Below are positions 11,564 through 24,250 of a DNA stretch of 64,000 bases, one piece after another (the stretch's first letter is position 1; each line of letters opens with the position of its first letter). Position numbers and translations under genes: made by a program. Under the pieces are notes generated by a model. That model worked only from the letters and a program-made list of their open reading frames with translations. It did no database searches and was not told where the DNA came from. Source of the DNA: Prinia subflava (lineage: Eukaryota; Chordata; Aves; Passeriformes; Cisticolidae); the NCBI RefSeq assembly GCF_021018805.1, contig NC_086248.1, forward strand, positions 51,527,485 to 51,591,484, given 5' to 3'.

Positions 11564-14500
11564 CTTAAAAGAATTAAAAAAAAATTACAAAGCATTATAT
11601 TTTAAAAACCCCACAGAAACTTGAGGAAAGGCTTCCAGTGAGGAAGCCTGTCAGATTTTTTTTTAACTGAAGAGTTAAACAAAGAAATTACCCAAAGGGA
11701 GAAAGGCTGAGTTGTCTTCAATAAACTCAAAGGCAACAACAGAATAACCAGCTAAAGGGCTAGTAAGCTCTGCTTGTTAGACACTGAATCCCTTCTTTCA
11801 GCTTTGTCTGTTTACTAGTTCAATATCTACTGGCAAGGCAGATATTGTAGGGGTTTCATCATGGCCTTGCCCCTCAGGCAGCAGCTGTGTGCTGGGAGTC
11901 TCTGCATCTGATCTTGCAGCTATGAGAGCAGAAGGTCCTGAAGCAGCCTCTGGCAGCTGTTGAGGATTCACTCTTGTGAATTCAGCAGTGGTACTTCAGG
12001 GGATCCCACAGCTATTTACAGTGGCATCCTTTCTGCTAATCTGAAACTGGCCCTGGTTAGAAGAGGTGAAATTGGTGAATTTTGCAGAGTACATCCACAG
12101 ACCTGGCTATACCAGGAATCTCCCTCCATCCTGAAGAACAGAGGAACATTAAGAGAACATCTTCATGTTTGATCCTGCAATTGAAAGAGCAATTGCTGCA
12201 TTCTCCTAGCGGAGAAACGTGCCCTCTCTGGCCATTTAACTGTTCTTGGTCTTCTCATGAAGCATTTGCAGTATACTGTCTTTGCTTGTAGAGAACATCC
12301 TTGTGGAATGAAAGTCCTAATGATGAATAGTATGGGCATCCCCAAACGGGGTTTGGGGAATCTCAACCCCATGTAGAAGAACCTAAGTAACCTACTAGAT
12401 TTGTTCATTCTTTATTGGTATTTAGTTAATTAGCTAATTGCTTTTATCCTCAGGGACTACCCAAACATACTGTACTTAAATCACCATAGTTTAACAAATA
12501 TCCATAAGATAAACTCCACCAATGGTCATAATGGATTTTTTGTTCAACTAGAAAGTTCTTTAAATTAAAATTCACGTTTTCATATCTTGAGAGGAAATAA
12601 CTAATCATTTTAATCACAAGCTGAATTACAGAATGCCAAAAAATGTTAGTTAATCCTTCACATCTGTCACTGTATTATTACGATGAAAAAGAGCATGGCT
12701 AAATCAGGAATGTAATTTTGAGTCCTTCCCCTCCAGTCTTTTGAGAAATTAATAAAAGATGCATCAGATTGTCTCGTGAAATGGAATGAAAACAAAATAT
12801 AGTTTGCATGTGTGGGATTGCTTTATTTCCACCCATTTAAAAGCCCACAGCTGATAATTATATCCTAACTTAGTTATTATCACAGCATTGTAATTATTTG
12901 GGGTGCTCACCCCTCCTTCAGGGAAATTTGTAGAAGACCTCAAAGAATTTACTTAGCATCACTTTTCTGAGTGCTTGTTTTTGCAGACATGTTCTATAAG
13001 TGTTGAATGGACAAAACAGCAGGACTCTTTCATTTATCCCCTTCTGAGCTCTCAGCTAGAGTATGCTTGACAGTGACTTTTTAAAAACTTTTTTTCATAA
13101 CATCTGTTAAAACAAAATTAGGATTCTTTCTGTTATACAAAGATATTGATTTTAAATATTTAATATCTGAGCAGTTAAAATAATTTTGAGAAAAAAATAA
13201 AATTAAGGATACGTTTGACTAAAAATTTCTGTAATTTATTTAATTTTTATATAAATTTTTAGCAGCACTGAAACAAAAGTGCCCAAAATTAAGCTAGCTT
13301 TTACAAGTATACCATTTTCAGTTTATTATTCACTAATTATTTAAGTGTTAATGATTCTGTATCTTTGCATGAACTACTTTCAGCTGCAAATTTCACTCTG
13401 TATATTTCACTCATTTGATGAAGGTGGGAAATTTTGCTGTGGCAGCTGCTGTGGAATTCTCCCATGAAAGGAATCATAGATGGTTTGGGTTGGAAGCGAC
13501 CTTAAAGTTCATCTTATTCCAACCCCTCTGCCAGCCAGGGACACCTTCCATGAAACCAGGTTGTTTAGGGCTCCATCCAGCCTGGCCTTGAACACTTCCA
13601 GGGAGGAGACATCCACAGTTCTGTGTGTAACCTGTTCCAGCACCTCACCACTGTCACAGTGAAGAATTTCTTCCTAATATCCAATCTAAACCTAATTTCA
13701 GTTTAAAGCCATTACCTCTTGTCCTGTCATTGAGACAAGTCCCTCTCCAGCTCTCCTGTAGGCCCCTTTTAGGCACTTGCTGCTCTGAGGAATTATGTGT
13801 CCAAATTAATAGGTCCTTTAAGACCTGCTTGAAAACAGGTACTTACTTCACTAACAAGACATTACTTGAAATGTTTTGTTAGCTATTTCTGCAAAATTTG
13901 CAGAACAACCCAAGTATAAGCTCCTTTTTTCACTGCCGAAAGAGATCTTTAAATTGCTGGAAGACTGAGGATGGCAGGAGATTGTTCTGCCATAGATGTC
14001 ACGCAAGTTCATGCATGGAAATGAGAGTCAGTGCACTCCTTAACTGTGAATTTGAATCAGATTTCGAAGCCCGTATTTTTCCCATTTTTTCTGTCCCATT
14101 TATATACTGTACTTTCAGAACAGAATGCTGAGCAGGTGAAGTCTCACCAAAGATACTGTCTTACTGTCCTCATTGTGTTGAGGCATTGACGCTTGCAAAG
14201 TTTCAGGAAAGGAAGATGTAACTCTTCCCTTTTCAGTGATACTTTGTCCTCAGAGCACTTTTTGGCTATTTTCAGCAGAGCACAATTCCCATCTCACTTC
14301 AGACGCAGAAGCTTCTCTGTTGGAACCAGAGCTACCTAGACATGCTTCCTCAGAGCTTCCTCAGCATGCTGAACTCTCAGCCTTCCCAGCCTATTTATGA
14401 AAATTGCTGCCACTGTGATCACATTCAGCTGAGACCTCAGTCTGACATTTCTTCCCCATGAAACCTCTGTTTTTGAAGACAGTGATAGGAAAGAGGGAAA

Positions 14501-14717
14501 GGCAAAACTGTCAGTCACAAACTAGTGTGCAGTTAGAAGTAGTATAAGAACAGATTTAGAAAGTAGGAGGCAGCTAAGTCTAAACATGTCATTTTTCAAT
14601 TATAAACGGTGTAGCTACTTTCTTCTTTGTATTTTCAACAACTCACTATTATTTTTAGAGTAATGAAATGCACTTTTTGAAACTGCCTGGCATATAAAAG
14701 AGATGGTAGTTTCTTAC
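11564..14717 (-). other. TRDN: Intron of the triadin-like gene
   Basis: Intron of 3154 nt, GT...AG on the minus strand, containing the CR1 at 13471-13785. Nothing else recognisable. Confidence 0.65.
13471..13785 (-). repeat. CR1 LINE 3' fragment
   Basis: Plus strand begins GAATCATAGATGGTTTGGGT and runs through 'ggaagcgaccttaaagttcatc', 'ccaacccctctgccagccagggacaccttcc', 'cctggccttgaacacttccaggga' and 'aagaatttcttcctaatatccaatctaaacct'. These are the reverse complement of the standard avian CR1 3' end. 5'-truncated, moderately diverged; lies in the intron between the exons at 14.7 and 11.5 kb. Confidence 0.92.
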
Positions 14718-14753
14718 TTTTGAGTTCTTTGGACACAGCAGCTTCTTTTTTAT
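14718..14753 (-). CDS. TRDN: Triadin-like coding exon, 36 nt
   Basis: The minus strand shows a strong acceptor, TTTTTTCTCTTACAG, then 36 bases, then the donor AAAA|GTAAGAAA, a near-perfect 5' splice site. In phase 1 it reads (D)KKEAAVSKELK with the last A completing a Lys or similar codon with the next exon. The charged, Lys-rich peptide and the length fit the triadin luminal-tail module. Joined to the next exon in the transcript (11563-11510) the frame stays open through a split AAG codon. Because length is a multiple of three, the exon could be skipped without a frameshift. Confidence 0.7.
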
Positions 14754-17700
14754 CTGTAAGAGAAAAAACCAAACACGCATGAAAACATCGTAAGGACAAA
14801 GGTAGACAGAAAGCTGAAGCATGCTTTAGAGGAGAAAGAGCTTATTTGCCATGAAGTTCATTGGAATGATACAGTGATTCATTCTACTTCTGTTTGTTTC
14901 ATGGTACAGTGTCACTAATTTAACCCTAAGTGTAAATACAGGAAAGCCTGTGTGACCCTGAATACTCTTGTTTCATTTTGGTACGGTAATTCCTGGGGTT
15001 CAGGATGTGATTGGGCTACCATGCATGGCTGAGGTGTGGTTGCTCACCATGAGCATGTTGTCAGGCTGCAGAAATGCAAGGATGTGCTAGCAGCCTAAGA
15101 ACAGAGACACAATGAAAAGCATTCTCTTCCTGCAGTTGTCGGCAATCACATCTGAGGCCTAGTTTGGATTTTCTGCCTAACACCTTTTGAACCCAGAGTA
15201 ACTCAGTTCTACATATGGTCCATATGCAGGTAAGAGCAGGTAAAATTCATCCCTGGTGACTTGGATAAAATTGAGGTGACTTAACTGAATCATAATGCAG
15301 CATGGCCAGGCAATTTACCAAAAAGACTTAACTAGGCTGTTCACTCTCACTTTCACTCAAGGTAGGATTTTTGTGCAACTTTTTTGCAGGACCTTTCTTT
15401 CTGATGGCCAAGAGATTTGGAGGTGGTATCAGTGTGCTGAAAAACTCAGAGTTAACTTCTCTCTCTGTTATAATTCTTGGTGCTATTCTACCTCAGGGCT
15501 TTTAACTGGGTACAAAATTATGCATTTTTAGAAACCTTCTTGGAGCCTCACATACCTTTTTCACTAGTCTCACGTGTACAACCAGGAAATTATTCATGGG
15601 GATCCTGTGAGACAGGAGCATAGAGCATAGACATGCATAGAGCAGGGGTAGAAGGTACTCCCCTGGATGGTTTTGAGGAAATTAACATCCTCTCTAATAA
15701 GCTATAGTGTGCCTGGAATATAGGCTTGTTAATGCTTATGTCCACAAAACACATGAATGATAAATGAATTGTGCTCTTAAACACTAATATAAGAAATACT
15801 TCAGGGCAGAAACTGTCAAATTAAATTGCTTGCAAACCCAAGATTATTCCATTACTGCTAATAATACAAAGTTGCTTCTTTTTCTGTTGCTTTCTAAATT
15901 GCTCTGGAGAAGTTGATATGAGATAAGGTAATGTGAATGACTGCGGAGTAGTCTAATAATCTTGAAAAATTTGGAAGAAAATATATTTCTACTTGGGTGA
16001 TATACTGCTCTGAACTGAAATATTTCTGGGTTAATCCTCTGCTTCCACTAACTGTCTGTGAAAGCATGTTCTGCAGGCATTACTTCAAAGTATGATAATT
16101 ACCACATTTAGAAGAAATTAATCATGAAGCAGCTTCCAGCCATGTTATCTGGCTAAGGAGCCTATTGAAGCCTTCAAGAAGTGCCTATTAGTTGCCAGAT
16201 ATGGAAATTTGGAAAGGTATATATTGCAATTATATGAATCATTTATCACAATAATCTTCCATTGCTGGAGGTTATAAAAAATAAATAAATTGACAGCATC
16301 ATTTACAATAACAGACTGGATCTAAAGAAAGCCCTCAAGTTCTTTATTTCCTTTTTTCATATAAGTTGCCACTTATTAGGGCAACCTACTTCAATATATT
16401 TTAAAACAATAATTTATTTTGAAAGAATCAATGTGTTTTCCCATGATTTGAAATATATAGCATATAATAAATATAGTAAATAGCTGCACAATTTTTCCAG
16501 TAAGAAAATGTTATAATTTGGGGGTTTGTGTATTTTTTGTTTGTTTTTAAAGTGCAGAAATGTTACCAATAATTGATTTCAATAGCACATATTAATATGA
16601 AAATGTAAATAGTGTTAGACTATTCTTTTCAAGCCGAGGCATCTCACATTTGATTTCTGAAGCCTTATTTATCCAACTAGGCTGGAGTGGTTTACAGAAA
16701 ATTGTCCAGAGGAGGTTATGTAGGACCTTGAACCATGCAAGTACTTTTGAAAGTATATAACCTTTACATCTACATACTTCACTTAGATAAATGACCTATT
16801 TGCAAAGAAATGAGCAACTGGTAGGTCTTATAGATGGAGGGAAAACTGATCAGGACTTCTGAAGTCCCAAACTCAATGGAAAACAACACCAAAAATGAAT
16901 TGGCCAATGAGTTATTCTGGTGCAGTTTGAGACAATGAGAAATCTGGCTCATTCATTTTTACTTTGCACAGGTCTAGAGTTTAACTTTTAAATTATGGGA
17001 GTGTGGTTGGGAGCATAACATATTAAATCAGGTTTTATTTTCATTATGTCTTTTTCTTAAAAACAACAGCAATATGTTCTCTTGCTTCTTGGTGAGTGGG
17101 TTTTTTTTCATGTTAGTTAAGAAGAGGAATTTCCAAAAAAGACCAATTTCTTTAGAAAATTCTGAAGACACATTTGATATTTAGGTCTTCTTAAAGGGCT
17201 CCTGTAAACCACCCAAATGCTGTGCAATTCAAAGATTTGGGTACCTCTGACAACCCTATCCATTTTCTTTTCTTGAAAAAACCTGCAACAGACTTTAAAA
17301 TGCTAAGCTGATGAAATAATTCATCATCTGTGGAACACTGTGAAGCACCCTTTTCTTTTTACAGTTATTCTCTGGAGGTATTTGAAGACAATTGTATTCT
17401 AGTCTACATTCTCAAAAAGTAAGCATGCTTGTACAAGCTCTCCTCAGGTGAATGAACAGGTTTTTCTTTTATTGACTCTTGTGAAATACTAAAGTACTGC
17501 AATACTTAAGAAATTATTTTATTATAAAACACCAAATATTTAAACAAATATGATCTGACTTTGTTCTTATCTCTACAGGCCAAAACGATCAATTTTGAAT
17601 TTAAACTAGGAATGAGCATTTGGCAGCCAGCACAGCTGTATCTCAGTAGAACAGCAAAGGAGTATTTTATTTTTCTGCCTCTTTTTAGCACATAGCTCGA

Positions 17701-18617
17701 TCTTTTCCTCAGGCCTCGATCAGCATTCGTTTGAAGTAAACTTCCAGTACACAGTAACTACAAATGACATCTAAACTACACATGGGGCAAGCAAAAAAAA
17801 ATCCCTCTAAGCTTATAGAGTCCCTTTCATGGCAGTGAGTCCCTAGGAGGCTGGTAATAAGCTATTAGACAAGGATGCCCCAGTGCTCAGGTACAGAGTT
17901 TGGTTGTTTCAGTTTGAACAAACTTCCAAAATGGAATATTTCAAAGACTGCTCTGAAGTGAATTCCAGATCTGGGGTTCACAATGCTTTTACACCTTTTT
18001 AACAATGGATTTATAATACAGTGTACATTGTACATTTCAGAACAGGGGATCTTCAGCAGCTCCATGGAACCTATAATTTTGATAACTAAAAGGAAGTTCT
18101 AGGAAATAAATGGATCTCGAATTGTATTCTCTTGAAAGGTTTCTCTGTGCCTTTTTTCCTAGTATGTTTCCAAACATATCTAAGGGTTTTAAAAATCTTA
18201 AAGTATTATTCAGAAAAATGAGTGTTTCAGAGTCAGTATACTGATAGTTCAAATAATGATGCATCATGCTAAAATAGCAGCTAAACCCCTTATAATTATT
18301 AGAAACATTACTGTATATGTTGTATCTAAAAAACCTTTCTATTTGGAAGCTAACAAAATAACATGTTGGTAATATCAGACTTTCAAACAAAAACTAGTTT
18401 CAACATCAGTGGGCAAGCACAGTGTTCAAGTTGCATGGTAGCTAATAAATATCCTAATCAAACACGGTGTAACCCAATAGATTCCTCTGTTGCTGATCTG
18501 GGCTAAGTACCAAGACCCTGGGGAATCACCAGATGCCTCTGGAAGATATGATTCACTGAGTCAGAAACCAAAGAAATAATTAAAATGTTAAGCAATTACT
18601 GAAGGAGGAATTCTCAC
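14754..18617 (-). other. TRDN: Intron of the triadin-like gene
   Basis: 3864 nt if the 42-nt exon is real; otherwise part of a 21.1-kb intron reaching 35835. AT-rich, no named repeat. A good donor-like GTATGTG on the minus strand at about 15550 has no in-phase exon beside it. Confidence 0.55.
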
Positions 18618-18659
18618 CAGAAATCTCAGCTAACATTTTCAACTTCTTCTGTTTTTTAC
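18618..18659 (-). CDS. TRDN: Probable triadin-like coding exon, 42 nt
   Basis: On the minus strand an acceptor GATTATCAG is followed by 42 open bases and the donor TCTG|GTGAGAA. In the shared phase-1 frame it reads (G)KKQKKLKMLAEIS, again Lys-rich, with no stop. Length, phase and composition all match the confirmed exons on either side. The weak point is the acceptor: the upstream tract is poorly pyrimidine-rich. A GKKQxKK run also occurs in human triadin as I recall it, but not clearly at the corresponding place. I regard it as more likely real than not only by context; transcript data would decide. Confidence 0.42.
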
Positions 18660-18949
18660 CTGATAATCACATACTAGAATGGACTTCATCAAACCCCTCT
18701 GACTGGCTAATGATCTACACATACCCACAGAAAATAGGTTGAGTGATGAAAATGCCTCACACAACATGACCATAGTTCTCCAAGCAGAAAATTCCTAATG
18801 ATACTCACAAAATCTTCCCTCATTTCTCAGTTCTATTGTTTACTTTGACATGGGTATTCAATTCATCTAGTGATTAAAAGTGGGAGAACAGAAAGAGAAG
18901 ATGGCAGAAAAATGAACAGAACCTTCAAGAAACAGAATTGTGTTGAAAA

Positions 18950-19074
18950 TAAAATAAATAAATAAAACAAAAAACAAACAAAAAAAAAAAACAAAAAAAA
19001 CCCACAAAAAACAAAAAAACAAACAAACAAAAAAAAAACAAACAAAAAAAAAAAACCAAAAAACAAAAAAAAAA
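18950..19074. repeat. A-rich tract with AAAC/AAAAC units
   Basis: About 125 bp of A runs broken by single C, partly (CAAA)n. On the host gene's sense strand this is a T/G tract (U/G-rich in pre-mRNA). Confidence 0.95.
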
Positions 19075-21404
19075 GCTTTCCAGTGCTTTGAAGTCACAAC
19101 AGTGTAGGTTTTTCAGAAATAAAAACAGAAGCTCCTGGTTGTTATTACCAACAAAAGCACAGTCAATCGAGTGCGTGCTTTGGGAGCTTGGTTGTGGCTT
19201 TGCAAGTACAATTCAACAGCAGAGTTTTCATGACACTGCACCTTACAAGTATGACAGCTGAGGCTCCCTTTTCTGCCCTGAGCAAGAGTTCACATGACTG
19301 GAAATAAAAATGATAGCAGGTGGCATCTGATGGCTGAGAACTTCCATCATGTGAATGGAAAACATAATTAAAGTCACCTAGAGCCCAGTCCTACTACTGT
19401 CTGCTCCCAAGCTAGCAGATGTACCAGAATTTAGAAACAATTTATTAAGTGCCACAATTTTTAGCTAATGTGATTTACAGTGGTAAAAGAGGAACATACC
19501 CCAGATAGCTGAGCATTTTTCAAAATTAACTGCTGTTGAGCATATAGTAATTAAACAAGCATTGTCAAACCTTCTATTACAATATACTGTGGTTTAACTT
19601 TTTTTTTTTTTTTTTCATTTACTTGGGGTTCTTAAAACCATTTTCCACAATACAGTATTGATTTCAACTAATATTCCAATAATTCTGAGAACTTCTCATT
19701 CCTGAAGTGTCTTTAAGAATTTCTAAGTTGCTTTTTAATTTAAATTATTTTGGATAATTTTTCACTAATTACATGACATTGCTGAAGTAAATTTTACCTT
19801 ACCACATCTAAACACTTTCTGGAGTATTTTTTAAATTTTGATTTCAGTCACTTCCAAAACAGCAGATGCCCACATATAGGAGTGTTATATCGGACTATCT
19901 TCCCTTTCTGGTGTAATGTCTCCATTTTACAATAAAGATTTTAAAAATTCCATACAATATAAAAAAACAGGAAATAATATTTCCTCTTTTTAGTAGACTT
20001 AAAATCCATGAAGCATTTATAAAAACTGCTCATACTAATCTACAATTAAATTTTTAATATGCCCAAACCCCTAAAATTGGACAGCGTAAAAGCTGTTTAG
20101 AAATATCAACATTTATTCCACAAGCAAAGTTCTGTGTTTGGACCAACACTTGATCTTGTTCACTGTCCTTATCACTGAGCATGATATTGCCATAGGTCCT
20201 GTGACAACTTCTGGCAAAAAATCCTGCCTTTACAAAATAACATTTCTTGGTGGGCTGAGAAAGTCATCTCATTTCACCAAAGTGGCTGAAGTTGTGCACA
20301 AGGGGAAGCAAGGTACTGTGCCACTACTGCTTCAGAGCTGTTCCTGACCCATTACATGACAACAGTAAACTCTCTGACCAGCAACTATCTTGCTTTGGGA
20401 ATAATGGGAATAACAGGGAAATCCATTGCAGAGACCAGTAAGCCTTGAATCCCAGACTGCAGGTTTTGCATTTCTATCTTTTGCCTGCAGAGATTTCCCC
20501 ATGCAAAAAAAAAAAGGAAACTGCAGATAATGTTATTATCCGGGTAAAATGGGCGGATGTAGAGCTTCATGGTGTTAAAATCAAATTTCCTCAAGCAACA
20601 TGAGACTGGACTATAAGATAGAAATTTTAGAATTAACTGATACCCAATGTGGCATATAAAAGTGAACTTGAATAGTGTAGAGCATTGAAAAAGGAGTTAG
20701 CTAACTAAAATTCCTCTGTTGTTGATTACAGTAGAAAATTGGTGACTGTAATCTTAAATGTAAACAGATCACCTTCCACTGAAGCAGGAAAAAGAGGCAA
20801 AACTTTCCATCCACTCTCTGAGAAGGGCACCTTCTCACCTCAGCATTTTCTCTATTTCTCCTCCACTCGCAGTATCAGCCTTTTTGATAGTTTCTAAATT
20901 TCTTTGATGTCTCCAAGTCCCTTCTGATGACCAACCCTTGGAGGTATTGTTTCCTCTCTGCAGTGTCTCCTCACACCATCAGGTCTATCACCATTTCCAA
21001 GGCAGCTCTATATTCTGAGCATCCAATGAGTGCCTGCAAGCCCTGGGCACAAGAACATCAGAAGCAGATAGCAACCTAAAGCCCCAGAGCTTTTCAGAAA
21101 GAGTTTTGGCAATGCACACGGATAAAATACTAAATATTATCTCAAACAGATTTCCCAAGATCATTTTGCTCAACAGAGCAAAAAATAAAGCAAGTAGATG
21201 AGGGAGGTGAGCAGACAAGTGATTCAGTTACAGTAAGAGAAAGCCTGCTCTAGCGGAATGGCCAGTTTCAAGTATAATAGTGGTTCATGATTCCATTACT
21301 TGGTGATTTTTCCTTTCTACTTTGTAACTGCTGGAATGGATTCAGTCTCTTTGCAGAGCAGGTAGAAACTTGTTCATGTTCAATACATGCTCATGCATGA
21401 ACAG

Positions 21405-21998
21405 TATCCTGGTTAGTATCAGAAATCCTGTGGCCAGACAGACTCGGGCAAGGATCACCTCCCTGTACTCAATCCAGGTGAGGCTGTACCTCAAATCTTC
21501 TCTCCAGTTTTGGACCCCTCACTCTTTGAAAATCACTGGGGGACTGGAATGAATCCAAAGAAGGGCAATGGAGCTGGTGAAGGGTATGAACCACAAGCTC
21601 TATGAGAAGCAGCTGAGGGAGTTGGGGTTGTTTAACCTTGAGAAAAAGAGGCTCTGGGGGGACTTTATCACTCTCTCTGCAGGTACCTGAAAGGAGGTGG
21701 TAGCAAGATGGGGATTGACCTCTTCTCCCAGGTAATAAGTAGGACGAGAGGAAATGGCTTCAAGTTGTGTCAGAGGATGTTTAGATTGGATATTAGGGAA
21801 AATTTCTTTGCAAAAAGGATGCCTGAGCATTATAAGAAGCTGCCCAAGGAAATGGTTGAGTTAGCATCCCTGGGGGTATTTGAAGTGTGTTCATTTGGAG
21901 ACATGGTGTAGTGGTGGACTTGGCAATGATGGGTTCAAGGTTGGACTCAATAAGCTTAAAGTTGTTTCACGGACTAAAATGTTCTATGCTTCTATATG
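21405..21998 (+). repeat. CR1 LINE 3' fragment
   Basis: Plus-strand CR1: 'agcagctgagggagttggggttgtttaaccttgagaaaaagaggctc' and 'tttagattggatattagggaaaatttctt' are diagnostic 3' ORF2 blocks, followed by 'ggttggactcaataagcttaaag' and a decayed TTCTATG-type tail at about 21980. The terminal repeats are poorly preserved, so this is an older copy. Confidence 0.9.
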
Positions 21999-24067
21999 TG
22001 TTCCTCAGGCATGGTTTAAAAAAGCAAATCTCAGAAGCATGATATGAGATTGCAGTCACAGGAAGCTGTAAGTGCAGCTAATTACTGAAACTGCAGTCCT
22101 TTATAGAAAAGGTAATAGTTTTTTATGTAGTAAACGTGAGTAATAACATTATATACTAAAATTAAGGAATCAGATATTTCCCTGGAATAACCTATCATTT
22201 GAATTAGTGTAAATATTATAAGAGGTGAGAATTTTCTTCAGCATTTTTTATCTTTCCTTGAAGCAGCTGGGAGATGCACTCTAAACTTTTCTTAATAAAG
22301 CTCAGCACCAATACCATTTGAATGATTCAGAAGAGAATTTTGGGTTGGAATAGGCTTTGTTAAGTGCATGTATGCTATGCATCCTTGTGATACCTCTTTC
22401 TGTACTTGTTAACACTTTTCCATTTCTTTCTGTCTGCTGGATAGATAGATGTACAGATGGAATCTATAGATATTATCACAAGGAAGAAGATTTTTTCATA
22501 TATCTGAGCACAGATGTTATCAACCATCTCACTCTGTGAGAAGGGAAATCTTAAATAATGAAATGTCCATCCACTCATCTTTGTAAGTCACACACTACTC
22601 TAATTATACTCTCACAAGTGAGGCAGAATCTATGAGAAAGTAACTTCATCCACAACATACTGCAATCAAGCTAAAAATCAATACTTTTTTAACCAGTTAT
22701 GTATTACTCTTCCTTTAAAGAACATTTGCCTATTCTATTTCCCTAATCATTCAATAATACTGTATCCGACTTAGTCTCTCAGAGTTACATATAGCAAACC
22801 ACAAAATTGGCTCTGCTTCTTGAAAAACAGATCAGGAGAAAAAGCACAGCCATTGGGAACATTTACTGAAAGGTTAAACAATCATAACTAAAAGTGAAGT
22901 GTATATAGGCTTATATTTTAAGTCAGAAATACCTCTGATCTATGAACCTTTATAGGGGAATGGCACACAAGAGACTGAAGTATACTTTCAATTCAGTGAC
23001 ATGAATGTCTTTATCTAATATGTACTCATCAAAACTTCGTAAAAGCTTTTAAGCTTTACTTCAAGGTCAAGGGAATTTTTTTTCTTTTTAAGTGTAAAGC
23101 AAAAGAAATGAAAGACAATCCTCCTGATCTCAGACTCTGAAGATTCCTCCTGACTGACTTTAACTGTGAGTCAAACCATGAACTTGTCTATTGAGCAACA
23201 ACAGAAAACAATACTGCATAGTTATGTCATTTCAACCTGGTGGATGTATCTGTGCATGGACATTTAACATAGAATAATTATCCCAAATATCAGGCCTGCT
23301 AACTCAGATACACATCTTATTTTGAGGGTATAGAACAGTTTTTCTTCATTAAAGAGATCAACTTTGTATTGTTTGAGGCATAGGCATAGTCCAGTCATGT
23401 TTTTTCTGGATATGACTGGAAAAATAAACATTACATTAATCCCCACACCAGCATAAAGAGGGTTGAGGAAATTAATTAGATTCTTTAATTAAAGCTATGC
23501 CACTGAGCTGCTTGCACAGAACAGGTAGTTCTTTCTGTATATCTGAAAGTCCAAAGGCAATCTCTTTATTTGGTTGCCTGTGTGGACTTTATTACCTTCA
23601 AGCTCGATTATTTCTAGTATCAAATCTCCCCAAAAAGTTCTTTATGAGATTGACAATACAGTGTCAGAAGAGGTTGCCTATCAGACACTAAGTTACTCCT
23701 CTGCTTTGCTCAAGGAAGATTTTCTTTCCAAGTAATCAAAAAGTGAGTGGTAGTGCAAACCCAAGCTTCTTCCCTTTTATCTGTATTTATTAAAGGGTTG
23801 ACATTTCTAATTCTTTGTCAATCAGATCTTCCCAACATCATTCATCATTTTCCTTTCACACATGTACTTTGTGTAGTCCAAGATGGAAAAGAACAAACAC
23901 AAAACATCATATCTGGATGAAGGGTTGCCTTGAAAGCATTCAACTCCTGGAAGTTGGCAAAAGGGCCACTGAAAAGGGCCACTGCATTTATTTGTCTGCT
24001 ACTAACATTTCATGGACAGGGCAGCTGCCACAGACAGTGAGTACTCAATTTTTTCTGTGCTGGAGAT

Positions 24068-24250
24068 TTCTTTGTATGACATATTGGGGTGGGGAGGGGG
24101 GTGGGAAATAAAAAGATTTCCAGTATGGAAATTACAGGGGAAAATACTGTTGCCATTCTCTGAATGGAATGTGGTCAACACACTCAACCTCCCCCCCCCC
24201 ACCCAATGCTATCTGACTAAACAGAGGGTGGAGTGGAGTGGAGTGGAGAC
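24068..24250. repeat. G-run, C-run and short GTGGA repeat
   Basis: A G-rich stretch (about 24086-24105), a run of ten C at 24191-24200, and about four tandem GTGGA units at 24227-24248 lie within 180 bp. Confidence 0.85.

Noticed and set aside
15552..15600. Possible minus-strand exon with donor AAAG|GTATGTG
   Set aside because: Using the nearest good acceptor gives 49 nt, not a multiple of three, with stops in the phase-1 frame.
20837..20883. Glu-rich minus-strand segment with a GTGAGAA donor
   Set aside because: In-frame stops in the required phase for each available acceptor.
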